A stretch of 25,983 bases of DNA from Treponema sp. UBA7570 (GTDB lineage Bacteria; Spirochaetota; Spirochaetia; Treponematales; Treponemataceae), in NCBI GenBank assembly GCA_002477955.1, contig DLLE01000047.1, forward strand, positions 1 through 25,983, in the 5' to 3' direction. Each line of letters opens with the position of its first letter. Position 1 is the first letter of the stretch. The notes under the pieces are model-generated. The model was given only the letters and a program-made list of their open reading frames with translations, ran no database searches and was not told the origin of the DNA. The position numbers were made by a program, and so were the translations under genes. This document shows, in pieces, positions 15,022 to 22,720 of the stretch.

Positions 15022-15051
15022 ACCGAGTCTAAAAAAGGCTGATTAAATTTT

Positions 15052-15079
15052 TATATAAATAGCGTTAATTTTTGGTTAA
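15052..15079 (-). promoter_or_regulatory. Candidate promoter for ppk
   Basis: On the minus strand, TTAACC (15074-15079), a 16-bp spacer, then TATATA (15052-15057). The match is moderate, in an AT-rich stretch where chance matches are common. It would place the tandem repeat inside the transcribed leader. Confidence 0.35.
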
Positions 15080-15150
15080 TTTTATCGAAAAGATTTTATG
15101 GCAAGAATTTTACAAAAAAATAAAAAAAATGATGTTTTTCAAAAAAAACT

Positions 15151-15236
15151 TAGCCCGGATCGTCGCGGAAAGACCGGACTGAGCACGCGAAGGAGGACTT
15201 GCAGCAAGAGCCGGCTAGACTGCAGATTGCGCTCCA
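15151..15236. repeat. GC-rich intergenic islet 3 (after argG)
   Basis: This is an abrupt GC-rich block flanked by A-rich sequence. It begins with TAGCCCGGAT (15151-15160), the same 10-mer found twice in the islet after pfkA. It also includes the palindrome AGCCGGCT and short repeats of CCGG, but is less cleanly hairpinned than the other islets. A degraded dispersed element is likely; a small RNA is possible. Confidence 0.45.
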
Positions 15237-15240
15237 AAAC

Positions 15241-15277
15241 AAAAAAAACGTCCCGAAAACAAAATTCCAGGACGTTT
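15241..15277 (-). terminator. Rho-independent terminator of argG
   Basis: Minus-strand arms AAACGTCC (15270-15277) and GGACGTTT (15246-15253) are perfect complements around a 16-nt loop. The second arm continues into a run of eight T (15241-15248). It lies 14 nt after the argG stop codon. Confidence 0.88.
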
Positions 15278-15291
15278 CTTGTTAAAAACTA

Positions 15292-16554
15292 TTACTCTGT
15301 CGGGCGTTTTTTAAGGCTTTTGCTTTCCGCAATTGCCCGGCCTTCGCCAACACTCTGCTCCATCATCGCGCGCACTTTAAGAGGCAAGCCGAACAAGGTA
15401 ATAAAGCCCTGTGCGTCCTTATGGTCGTAAAGTTCGCCTGTTGTAAATGAAGCGATATTTTCGTTGTAAAGGCTGTATTTTGAGTCTGAGCCTGCGGCGC
15501 GAACCATTCCCTTTACGAGCTTTACTTTTGTCCAGCCTGTTACGGTCTGCTGGGTTGAGTCAACAAACGCCATCAAAGCGTCATACAGCGGTGTGAAAAC
15601 TTTTCCGTCGTAAATAAGCTCTGCAAGGCGGAGAGCAACCTGCTGCTTGTAGTGGTAAGTATCGCGGTCAAGGCAGATATGATCCATCATTCTGTGAGCA
15701 AAGTAGAGAACTGTTCCGGCTGGAGTCTCGTAGACTCCGCGGCTCTTCATTCCAACGCAGCGGTTTTCGCAGATGTCGGCAATTCCGACTCCGTTTCTTC
15801 CGGCAATTTTGTTGAGCTCGAGCATAAGCTCAAGACCGTTCATTTTTTTGCCGTTCAAGCTTACAGGAATTCCTTTTTCCCATTCGATTGTAACGTATTC
15901 TCCGTCGCCCGCCTCTTCCGGAACAACTGTATTTTTGAGCATATGCTTGTAGTTTGGCTCGTTTGAAGTTTTTTCAAGCTCAAGTCCTTCGTGGCTGATG
16001 TGCCAGATGTTCTCGTCGCGGGAATATGACTGGTCTTTTTTCATTGGAACTTCAAGTCCGCGGTCTTCCAAAAATTTGATTTCTGCTTCGCGGCTGTCCA
16101 TATTCCATTTTGGATCGCGCCATGCGGCAATAACCTTCAAGTCAGGAGCAAAAGCCTTGATTGCAAGCTCAAAGCGGACCTGGTCATTTCCTTTTCCTGT
16201 CGCACCGTGGCAAATTGCCACAGCGCCTTCCTGCCTTGCATACTCAACAAGAATTTTTCCAATTAAAGGACGGGCAGTTGAAGTTCCCAAAAGATATTCA
16301 TCCTCGTAAACAGCATTTGCCTTGAGAGCCGGCCAGATATATTCTTCAATATATTCCTGACGTGCATCTACAACGTAGCAGGCAGAAGCGCCAGTTTTGA
16401 GGGCACGAGCCTTAATGTGCTCCCAGTCATCGCACTGGCCAACATCAATACACACAGCGATAACATCGTAGTCATAATTTTCTTTAAGCCAAGGAATGAT
16501 AACCGTTGTATCCAATCCACCAGAATAAGCAAGAACAACCTTATCTTTTGCCAT
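15292..16554 (-). CDS. argG: Argininosuccinate synthase
   Basis: This cytosolic enzyme joins citrulline and aspartate with ATP to give argininosuccinate, the penultimate arginine step. The 420-aa product has the PP-loop AYSGGLDTT (9-17), [24 protein letters not shown] and the [16 protein letters not shown] block, all typical. The ATG at 16554 is chosen because GGGAGA (16561-16566) lies about 6 nt upstream and family proteins begin at the strand before SGGLD; the longer frame from a TTG at 16608 adds 18 unrelated residues. No argH or other arginine gene is in the window. It follows the M28 peptidase gene, has its own promoter-like leader with direct and inverted repeats, and ends at a strong terminator, so it is probably a single-gene unit. 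Confidence 0.97.
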   Translation of the reverse strand: MAKDKVVLAYSGGLDTTVIIPWLKENYDYDVIAVCIDVGQCDDWEHIKARALKTGASACYVVDARQEYIEEYIWPALKANAVYEDEYLLGTSTARPLIGKILVEYARQEGAVAICHGATGKGNDQVRFELAIKAFAPDLKVIAAWRDPKWNMDSREAEIKFLEDRGLEVPMKKDQSYSRDENIWHISHEGLELEKTSNEPNYKHMLKNTVVPEEAGDGEYVTIEWEKGIPVSLNGKKMNGLELMLELNKIAGRNGVGIADICENRCVGMKSRGVYETPAGTVLYFAHRMMDHICLDRDTYHYKQQVALRLAELIYDGKVFTPLYDALMAFVDSTQQTVTGWTKVKLVKGMVRAAGSDSKYSLYNENIASFTTGELYDHKDAQGFITLFGLPLKVRAMMEQSVGEGRAIAESKSLKKRPTE

Positions 16555-16566
16555 TTTATTTCTCCC

Positions 16567-16640
16567 GTCCGTACAAAAAAATGCACGGTAAACTGTATAT
16601 TTATACAAAATACTCTAGTGTTTTATGCAACTTTATGCAA
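16567..16640 (-). promoter_or_regulatory. argG promoter and operator-like leader
   Basis: Two TTGCAT motifs lie 10 bp apart on the minus strand (16635-16640 and 16625-16630). The first, at 17 bp spacing, faces TAGAGT (16612-16617); the second is 19 bp from TATAAA (16600-16605). The latter sits inside the inverted repeat TGTATA/TATACA (16594-16607). A small hairpin, CCGTGC/GTACGG, directly precedes the RBS. ArgR control is possible but no consensus ARG box is convincing. Confidence 0.45.
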
Positions 16641-16654
16641 TAGAGACGAAATAT

Positions 16655-17554
16655 TCAGACATATAAAGGCAAAAGTTTTTCGAGAATTTTTTCAATTATT
16701 TTAAAACTTTCAGGAGTCAGGCTCAAATAATTGTCATATTCGGTATGAAAAAGCCGCCATGTCAAAGGCATTTTTTCGCGGTATTTAAATGCAAAATCCG
16801 CATTTTCGCTGAGCTTTGCGTTCATAACCGTTTTTTCAAGATTTTTGTCTTTCATAAGTTCAAGACAATACAAAGAAGCCTCTTCTTTCGGAAGCATAGT
16901 AATCGCCACGGCAGGAATTCCACAGGCTAAAAAACCGGCATTGTCGCTGTAAGGAACCGGCAAAGTCATCCATTTTTGAGGACTTGCTTCCCTCAAAATG
17001 TTTTGAGTCCTCTCAAAAAGCGAAGCAAAGCGTTTTACAAAAGGCCTGTTTTTTTTTAAGTTCATTAAAACATCAAGTCCAGCCCTTGCAAGAACAGGAA
17101 CTGTTCCCCGGCCGACTGAATCAAAGACAAAAACATCATCATTTTCAATTCCGAGTTTTTTAAAAAGCTCTGCCAGCGCAAAAGAGCCCTGCCCGCTCAC
17201 GCCGCCCTCTCCAAGTTCTTCTCCATCTGTAAAAAACATGCGGATGTTCAAAACTTTGCCTTTTAAAGCCAATCCGTTCACTTTTACGGCAAAATCCGCC
17301 AGAGCAAAATTTGCAGAACTGTTGTCATTTGCTCCAGGACTTCCAGAAACAATGTCGTAATGAGAAATAAGAGTTTTTATTTTAAATTGCGGATTATATG
17401 AACTTGAAGGGAAATTTACGTAAATGTGCTTTTTTCCTGCCAGATAAATTACAGAAGTCTGCACGCCACGGTCAGACAGGTATTTTCTCAAAAAGGAAAG
17501 CCTGTCTGTTTCCGGGGCAAGGTAAGCTTCGTAATCTTCCGGCAAAAAATTCAT
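16655..17554 (-). CDS. M28-family zinc peptidase
   Basis: This 299-aa putative metallo-aminopeptidase has the M28 zinc ligands in order: ISHYDIV with His65, GSPGANDNSSA with Asp77, FTDGEELGEGG with catalytic Glu112 and Glu113, FDSVGRGT with Asp145, and a late FHTEYD with a histidine. There is no signal peptide, so it appears cytosolic, unlike many secreted M28 enzymes. The start is ATG with no Shine-Dalgarno of its own; it begins 2 nt after the dnaJ stop codon and is probably translationally coupled to dnaJ. It is thus the last gene of a chaperone run, consistent with clearing peptides, but the substrate is unknown. Confidence 0.86.
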   Translation of the reverse strand: MNFLPEDYEAYLAPETDRLSFLRKYLSDRGVQTSVIYLAGKKHIYVNFPSSSYNPQFKIKTLISHYDIVSGSPGANDNSSANFALADFAVKVNGLALKGKVLNIRMFFTDGEELGEGGVSGQGSFALAELFKKLGIENDDVFVFDSVGRGTVPVLARAGLDVLMNLKKNRPFVKRFASLFERTQNILREASPQKWMTLPVPYSDNAGFLACGIPAVAITMLPKEEASLYCLELMKDKNLEKTVMNAKLSENADFAFKYREKMPLTWRLFHTEYDNYLSLTPESFKIIEKILEKLLPLYV

Positions 17555-17556
17555 CT

Positions 17557-18711
17557 TTAGCTGTTAATCGAAGAACGAGGAACAGGATTTGGACTTGTCG
17601 TCGCATTGTCCAGTTTTGAAAATTCCTCAAGCAGTTCCTTCTGTTTTGAGGAAAGCCGTGAAGAAACCTGAACCAAAATTTTTATGTAGAGATCTCCTTT
17701 TCGGCTTGTATTTAAAACAGGAACGCCTTCGTTTTTTATGCGCAGGAGTTTTCCGTTCTGAGTTCCAGCCGGCAGTTTAAATTCAATCTTTTTTCCGTCC
17801 AAAGTCGTAATAAAAATTGTTTCGCCAAGAGCCGCCTGAACCATTGTAACAGGAACAGCGCAGTAAAGATCTTGACCGCTCCGCTCAAAATAAGTGTGCG
17901 GCTCAACATGAAGCACAACAATCAAGTCTCCGGCAGGTCCGCCGTTTTTTCCGGCATCGCCTTCTCCGTGGATTGCAATTCTTTTTCCGTCATCAACTCC
18001 GGCAGGAATTGTAAGGGTTACACGTTTTGATTTTTCCTGAACTCCGCTTCCATGGCAAGAACTGCAAGGCTTGTCGATTACAGTTCCAGCGCCATGACAA
18101 GTAGGACAAGTCTGCTGAACAGCAAAAAAACCAGCCTGTCTTCTTATCTGACCGCTTCCACCGCAGGCTGTGCAGGTTTTTCTGCTTCCGCCTGCGGCTG
18201 CCCCGGAACCGTGGCAGTCAGGACAAGCTTCGTTGTGGGCGAATTTTATCTCGGCCTTAGTTCCGTAAACAGCATCTTTGAAAGAAATGTCCAGATCGTA
18301 GCGCAGGCTCTGTCCCTGCTCTGGAGCATTTGGATTTCTAGCTCTTGAAGAAGAGCGTCCGCCTCCAAAAATTCCTTCAAAAATATCGCTAAAGCCGCCG
18401 CCCATTCCGCCGAACAGGTCAGAAAAATCGTGGAATGCATGGCTACTGGAAAATCCGCCAGCACCGCCAAATCCCGAGCTTCCGTCTAATCCTGCAAAGC
18501 CGTACTGATCATAAATCGGACGTTTCTTGTCATCAGAAAGAACTTCGTAGGCTTCGGTTGCTTCCTTGAATTTTTCCTCTGCCTCTTTATTTCCAGGGTT
18601 TCTGTCTGGATGATATTTTATAGCAAGTTTTCTATATGCTTTTTTAATTTCATCAGCAGAAGCACCTTTTTGTACGCCTAATACTTCGTAATAATCACGT
18701 TTTGCAGCCAT
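17557..18711 (-). CDS. dnaJ: Co-chaperone DnaJ (Hsp40)
   Basis: DnaJ delivers unfolded clients to DnaK and stimulates its ATPase. The 384-aa type I protein has a J domain (about 5-70) with HPD at 34-36, a Gly/Phe-rich linker (about 71-120), and four zinc-finger repeats with Cys pairs 163/166, 180/183, 202/205 and 216/219 (each CxxCxGxG). The client-binding C-terminal domains follow. The residues after HPD ([14 protein letters not shown]) are canonical. The start is ATG with AAAAGG about 9 nt upstream. It sits 155 nt downstream of dnaK, with a hairpin in the gap that may reduce read-through, and is followed 2 nt later by the M28 peptidase. Confidence 0.97.
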   Translation of the reverse strand: MAAKRDYYEVLGVQKGASADEIKKAYRKLAIKYHPDRNPGNKEAEEKFKEATEAYEVLSDDKKRPIYDQYGFAGLDGSSGFGGAGGFSSSHAFHDFSDLFGGMGGGFSDIFEGIFGGGRSSSRARNPNAPEQGQSLRYDLDISFKDAVYGTKAEIKFAHNEACPDCHGSGAAAGGSRKTCTACGGSGQIRRQAGFFAVQQTCPTCHGAGTVIDKPCSSCHGSGVQEKSKRVTLTIPAGVDDGKRIAIHGEGDAGKNGGPAGDLIVVLHVEPHTYFERSGQDLYCAVPVTMVQAALGETIFITTLDGKKIEFKLPAGTQNGKLLRIKNEGVPVLNTSRKGDLYIKILVQVSSRLSSKQKELLEEFSKLDNATTSPNPVPRSSINS

Positions 18712-18736
18712 TTTTCTAAACCTTTTAAAAAGAACA

Positions 18737-18768
18737 AATCAGCCCTGTCAAAACGGCACCGGCTGATT
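18737..18768. terminator. Hairpin in the dnaK-dnaJ gap (possible attenuator)
   Basis: Perfect arms AATCAGCC (18737-18744) and GGCTGATT (18761-18768) enclose a 16-nt loop. On the minus strand the hairpin is followed by the T-rich TTGTTCTTTTT before the dnaJ RBS. It may be a partial terminator that lowers dnaJ relative to dnaK, or an RNA stability element. Confidence 0.45.
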
Positions 18769-18866
18769 CATTTTTGAGCTGTCTACTTAATATTGTTTTA
18801 ACAGCCTTATTTTGCAAGAAGGCTTCAAAAACTAAAAGTCTTCAAAGCCTCCATTCATTTTATTTT

Positions 18867-20825
18867 TTATTTGTCGTCGTGAACTTCGTAAGCCACATCG
18901 TCAGCAGTTCCCTTATCAAAACCGCTATTGTTTGCACCAGCATCTCCACTAGCATTTGCACCCGCGCCGCTTCCTGGATTAGCGCCGGCAGAACCCTGAG
19001 TACCGCCCGCACCCTGCTGCTTGTAAACTTCCTCAGCAATTTTGTAAGAAGCCTGCTTCAAAGCCTCGGTCTTTGACTTGATTTCTTCGGTATTTCCGCC
19101 TTCAACAGCTTTTTTAAGCTCAGCAACAGCGTCTTCAACTTTCTGCTTTTCAGCGCCGTCTACCTTGTCGCCCAAATCTTTGAGAGTCTTTTCAGTAGCG
19201 TAAACCAAGCTGTCAGCCTCGTTTTTAACGTCAACTGCCTCGCGCTGCTTTTTATCTTCATCTGCATGAGCCTCTGCATCTTTTACCATGCGGTCGATTT
19301 CTTCCTTGCTCAATCCTGAAGAAGAAGTGATCTGAATATGCTGCTCCTTGCCTGTTCCCATATCCTTTGCAGAAACGTGAACAATGCCGTTCGCATCAAT
19401 ATCAAATGTAACTTCAATCTGCGGAACGCCACGAGGAGCGGCTGGAATACCAACAAGGTCAAAGTTTCCAAGAGTCTTGTTCTCAGAAGCCATTTCACGC
19501 TCGCCCTGCAATACGTGAATTGTAACCGCTGTCTGACCATCAGCAGCTGTAGAGAAAATCTGGCTCTTCTTTGTAGGAATTGTAGTATTTCTTGGAATAA
19601 GCTTTGTCATAACTCCGCCCATTGTTTCGATTCCAAGAGAAAGAGGTGTTACATCGAGAAGAAGAACATCCTTTACATCTCCTGCAAGAACACCGCCCTG
19701 AATAGCAGCACCCATAGATACGGCTTCGTCCGGGTTGATTCCCTTCAACGGCTCTTTTCCGAAGAAGTTCTTTACAACTTCCTGGAATTTCGGCATACGA
19801 GAAGAACCTCCGATAAGAAGAACCTCGTTAATCTGGTCTTTTGTATATCCAGAATCCTTAAGCGCGTTCTGACAAGGAATCAAAACTCTGTCCCAAAGGC
19901 TCTGTGTCATTCTTTCAAATTCTGCGCGTGTCAAAGTTTTCTGCAAGTGCTTTGGACCTGTAGCATCCGCAGTGATGAACGGCAAGTTAATATCTGTCGT
20001 TGTCTGGTTAGAAAGAGCGATTTTTGCCTGTTCAGAAGCATCCTTAATACGCTGCATAGCCATCGGGTCTTTTGTAAGGTCGATTCCTGTATCAGCCTTA
20101 AATGAAGTTACAAGCCAGTCTGCAATAGCATTGTCCCAGTCTGCGCCACCAAGATGAGTATCACCGTTAGTAGCCTTAACTTCAAATACGCCGTCAGCCA
20201 TATCAAGGATTGTAACATCGAGAGTACCGCCGCCTTCATCGATTACTGCAAGAACTTTTTCCTTGTTTTTATCTTCTTTAAGACCAAAAGCAAGAGCCGC
20301 GGCAGTAGGCTCGTTGATAATACGTTTTACGTTAAGACCGGCAATAGTTCCGGCATCTTTTGTAGCCTGACGCTGGGCATCATTAAAGTAAGCAGGAACT
20401 GTGATTACAGCATCTGTTACAGTCTCGCCAAGATAATCCTCAGCAGTTTTCTTCATTTTCTGCAAGATGAACGCAGAAATTTCCTGAGGAGTATATTCCT
20501 TCTTCTGGCCGTTGTCTGTTACAACAACAGCGACATTTTCACCTTTCTGAACGATTTCATAAGGAACACGCTTAATTTCTTCCTGAAGGTCAGAGTAGCG
20601 CTTTCCGATAAGACGTTTTACTTCATAAACCGTATTCTTAGGGTTTGTAATCGCCTGGTTTTTCGCAGCCTGGCCTACAATGCGCTCGCCTTTCGCAGTA
20701 AAACCAACGATTGAAGGAGTAATTCTTCCGCCTTCTGAATTCTGAATGACAGTCGCCTGTCCGTTTTCCATAACTGATACTTCTGAAGTTGTAGTACCAA
20801 GGTCAATACCAATAATCTTTCCCAT
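18867..20825 (-). CDS. dnaK: Chaperone DnaK (Hsp70)
   Basis: This ATP-driven Hsp70 folds and holds unfolded proteins with DnaJ and GrpE. The 652-aa protein has a nucleotide-binding domain, the linker [15 protein letters not shown], a substrate-binding domain, a helical lid and a Gly/Ala/Asn-rich tail. Two signature loops differ from the usual Hsp70 form: phosphate loop 1 reads [13 protein letters not shown] (6-18) where most have GTTNSCVAV, and loop 2 reads DEGGGTLD (196-203) where most have DLGGGTFD. The essential Gly, Thr and Asp positions remain. The ATG at 20825 follows GGAGG (20832-20836) by 6 nt; the longer TTG frame from 20846 is rejected. It lies 92 nt after grpE and 155 nt before dnaJ. 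Confidence 0.96.
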   Translation of the reverse strand: MGKIIGIDLGTTTSEVSVMENGQATVIQNSEGGRITPSIVGFTAKGERIVGQAAKNQAITNPKNTVYEVKRLIGKRYSDLQEEIKRVPYEIVQKGENVAVVVTDNGQKKEYTPQEISAFILQKMKKTAEDYLGETVTDAVITVPAYFNDAQRQATKDAGTIAGLNVKRIINEPTAAALAFGLKEDKNKEKVLAVIDEGGGTLDVTILDMADGVFEVKATNGDTHLGGADWDNAIADWLVTSFKADTGIDLTKDPMAMQRIKDASEQAKIALSNQTTTDINLPFITADATGPKHLQKTLTRAEFERMTQSLWDRVLIPCQNALKDSGYTKDQINEVLLIGGSSRMPKFQEVVKNFFGKEPLKGINPDEAVSMGAAIQGGVLAGDVKDVLLLDVTPLSLGIETMGGVMTKLIPRNTTIPTKKSQIFSTAADGQTAVTIHVLQGEREMASENKTLGNFDLVGIPAAPRGVPQIEVTFDIDANGIVHVSAKDMGTGKEQHIQITSSSGLSKEEIDRMVKDAEAHADEDKKQREAVDVKNEADSLVYATEKTLKDLGDKVDGAEKQKVEDAVAELKKAVEGGNTEEIKSKTEALKQASYKIAEEVYKQQGAGGTQGSAGANPGSGAGANASGDAGANNSGFDKGTADDVAYEVHDDK

Positions 20826-20917
20826 ATTAAGCCTCCGAAAAACCAATTCCCGATTTTTTATTTATTTTTTTCAAAAATCAACGGAATCAGCTTTTGAAAA
20901 TATTTACAATTTTATTT

Positions 20918-21532
20918 TTAAGCCTTAGGCTTTATAACCATCACCTTTGCATGACGGATTACTCTGTCCTTAAGCTTGTAGCCTTTAAGATATACCTGTA
21001 AAAGCTGTTCTTTTTTAACATCGCCTTCCTGCATTCCAATCGCCTCGTGGAGCTCAGGATCAAAATCATCACCTTCCTTTCCAAAAGCAACCAGATTGTA
21101 TTTGTTTTCGAGCATGCTTACGAGCGATTTGTTTGTAAGCTTAATGCCGTCAACAATCGGCTTTGCCTCTTTTATGTCTTTTGCCGCATCAAGAGTACGG
21201 TCAAAATTATCAAGACTGTCAAGAAGATCGCTCAAAAGACTTTCATTTGCGTATGCAACAGCATCCTCTTTCTGCTGCAGCATGCGTTTGCGCCAGTTGT
21301 CGTTTTCGGCAGCCTTGTAAAGGGCATCTTTTTTCATCTGCTCAATCTGCGCCTCAAGCTCTGCAATGCGCTCTTCTGAAGTCTTTGCAGCAGGCTCGTC
21401 ATTTTTCTGCCCAGAAGTTTTTGCCTCTTCTGGCTGAGAGCCTTTTTCTTCAGTTTTTTCGGCGTCCTGCGCTTTTTTTTCATTCTGATTTTCAGCAGAT
21501 TTTTCTTCTGCTTTATGATTTTTCTTGTCCAT
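20918..21532 (-). CDS. grpE: Nucleotide exchange factor GrpE
   Basis: GrpE releases ADP from DnaK to restart its cycle. The 204-aa protein has a charged, disordered N-terminus (1-50), a long helix (about 52-120) and the beta domain with family signatures DPELHEAIGMQEG (158-170) and KGYKLKDRVIRHAKVMV (183-199). The start is ATG at 21532 with no Shine-Dalgarno; a promoter-like TTGACG lies upstream with its -10 partner only 8 nt from the ATG. It opens the grpE-dnaK-dnaJ-peptidase run. No hrcA gene and no CIRCE operator is seen next to it. Confidence 0.97.
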   Translation of the reverse strand: MDKKNHKAEEKSAENQNEKKAQDAEKTEEKGSQPEEAKTSGQKNDEPAAKTSEERIAELEAQIEQMKKDALYKAAENDNWRKRMLQQKEDAVAYANESLLSDLLDSLDNFDRTLDAAKDIKEAKPIVDGIKLTNKSLVSMLENKYNLVAFGKEGDDFDPELHEAIGMQEGDVKKEQLLQVYLKGYKLKDRVIRHAKVMVIKPKA

Positions 21533-21540
21533 ACTTAAAA

Positions 21541-21568
21541 ATTAACAATTTCAAGGTTTAATCGTCAA
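21541..21568 (-). promoter_or_regulatory. Candidate promoter of the grpE-dnaK-dnaJ run
   Basis: On the minus strand, TTGACG (21563-21568) with GTTAAT (21541-21546) at 16-bp spacing, or TTAATT at 17 bp. The -35 is strong and the -10 modest. Transcription would start within a few bases of the grpE ATG. There is no CIRCE inverted repeat. Confidence 0.5.
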
Positions 21569-21596
21569 CAAAAAAATACGTTTTTTTACAATAATT

Positions 21597-22595
21597 TTAG
21601 CAATACTTAAAATCCGGGCCGCCGCTTCCCATAAAAACCTTTACGCGGCTGTATTCCATGAACGAATTGTCAAAAAAAGACTGCACGTTCATAGCCTGGC
21701 CGCTCAAAATTTCATCGGGATTATAAGACATTTCGACAATGCTCTCCTCTCCTTCTCCAAAACACCGGCTCAACGCTCCGTTCAAACGCACAATATTGCT
21801 CACAACCTCAAAAAGCTGGCCCTTGTTTTTTTCTTCATATTTGAATTTTAAAAATTCAAGCTGCATTTTTTCAATTTCAGAATGTAATCCGGCAATTTTT
21901 TCAATTCCATTTTCAAGCCCGTAATTATTCAGCTTCTGCCATTCAAAAAAATCTTCAAAGAATTTTACAGGCTCGATCTTTAAAGGAGCAAGGACCGCCA
22001 AAAACCACGTTACAGCCCGGCCGTACGAATAAAAAACGCTGGCAGAACGGGCAATGTTTTCAGAACGCCTTATATCCTGCGTTGAAAAAGCGGCTGTCGG
22101 CTTTGCCTCAAATTTTTTTCTGTCCGAAAGCTCAGCTTCAATCTGCGGAAAATCAATGTGATTCGGATACAGGCTCACCGAAAAATTAAGCCTGTCAAAA
22201 AAAGATTTTAACTTGTCGCCTTCATGAAAAGCAAAGCTCAGGTCAAAGCCAAAGACAAGTCCCAGAGTATTGAGCATTTGCGCACGCCTGGCAAAAAACT
22301 TCTTGTCAAAAAGAAAATTTCCGCCTTTATTTTCGCCGTCAAGAGCAATATCAAGCGAGCAATTCAACTCTGCGCAAGCCTTGCAAATGTCCATGTCAAG
22401 AATTTTCGCATCAACAGGAAGAGTAACAAACAAATCCGGCGCATTTTTTCTGACCGCCTGCAAAAACTTCAAAAGCCGCCCCTTATGTCTCAAAATTTCA
22501 GAATCCTGCAAGGTAAATTCCGTAATCCCCTTTTCAGAAAAGGACGCAAGAGAAGTTTCAAGCTGACGCGAATTAAAAGTAAATGTTTTTTCCAT
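21597..22595 (-). CDS. Uncharacterised protein, possible degenerate radical-SAM-like barrel
   Basis: I do not recognise this 332-aa protein with certainty. The pattern ITEFTLQDSEIL (19-30), then KFLQAVRKNAPDLFVTLPVDAKILDMDICKACAELNCSLDIALDG up to about 87, resembles the second and third strand-helix units of a radical-SAM TIM barrel, including the step usually written 'ld.ell..l...gc..l.igld'. The N-terminus has no CxxxCxxC iron-sulfur motif, so radical chemistry is not expected. The later part is helical and rich in Phe/Glu/Lys, and it ends in GGPDFKYC. No signal peptide or membrane helix is evident. The start is ATG with no clear RBS. It follows asnA on the same strand across a GC-rich islet. 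Confidence 0.75.
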   Translation of the reverse strand: MEKTFTFNSRQLETSLASFSEKGITEFTLQDSEILRHKGRLLKFLQAVRKNAPDLFVTLPVDAKILDMDICKACAELNCSLDIALDGENKGGNFLFDKKFFARRAQMLNTLGLVFGFDLSFAFHEGDKLKSFFDRLNFSVSLYPNHIDFPQIEAELSDRKKFEAKPTAAFSTQDIRRSENIARSASVFYSYGRAVTWFLAVLAPLKIEPVKFFEDFFEWQKLNNYGLENGIEKIAGLHSEIEKMQLEFLKFKYEEKNKGQLFEVVSNIVRLNGALSRCFGEGEESIVEMSYNPDEILSGQAMNVQSFFDNSFMEYSRVKVFMGSGGPDFKYC

Positions 22596-22613
22596 AAAAA
22601 TCTGTTCAATCTG

Positions 22614-22710
22614 GCACTTCGGCTAAAGCCGCCGCTATGTCCGGGGTTCACTAACGTTCATTGCCGCGCAAAAGCCCGGCAACGCTTTGCGCCCCTTCCA
22701 GCGCTAGTGC
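22614..22710. repeat. GC-rich structured intergenic islet 4 (after asnA)
   Basis: This compact 97-bp element has terminal complementary arms GCACT (22614-22618) and AGTGC (22706-22710). Inside are CGGCT/AGCCG (22620-22631) and a 7-bp pair GCGCAAA/TTTGCGC (22666-22672 and 22686-22692) whose loop carries the AGCCCGG core (22673-22679). The nested symmetry suggests a folded RNA or a REP/MITE-like unit at the end of the asnA transcript. Confidence 0.55.
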
Positions 22711-22720
22711 GAAAATTCAC

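Larger units (their letters stand above)
14971..15291. other. 321-bp gene-free spacer between argG and ppk
   Basis: From the ppk side the spacer holds the ppk RBS, a 17-bp tandem repeat, AT-rich sequence with a candidate promoter (15052-15079), an A-rich run, a GC-rich islet and the argG terminator. A 110-codon plus-strand frame beginning at 15098 runs antisense into argG, has no family look, and is not called a gene. Confidence 0.7.

Noticed and set aside
15098..15430. 110-codon plus-strand frame in the argG-ppk spacer running into argG
   Set aside because: It crosses the argG terminator and then runs antisense to argG; Lys/Arg-rich composition from A-rich DNA, no RBS.
19338..20105. 255-codon plus-strand frame inside dnaK
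   Set aside because: Long antisense frames inside strongly biased genes such as dnaK are common artefacts; no start signals or motifs.
21549..21556. Sigma-32-type -35 box (CCTTGAAA) before grpE
   Set aside because: No CCCAT-like -10 at proper spacing, and sigma-32 is not expected in this group; recorded only as a note.
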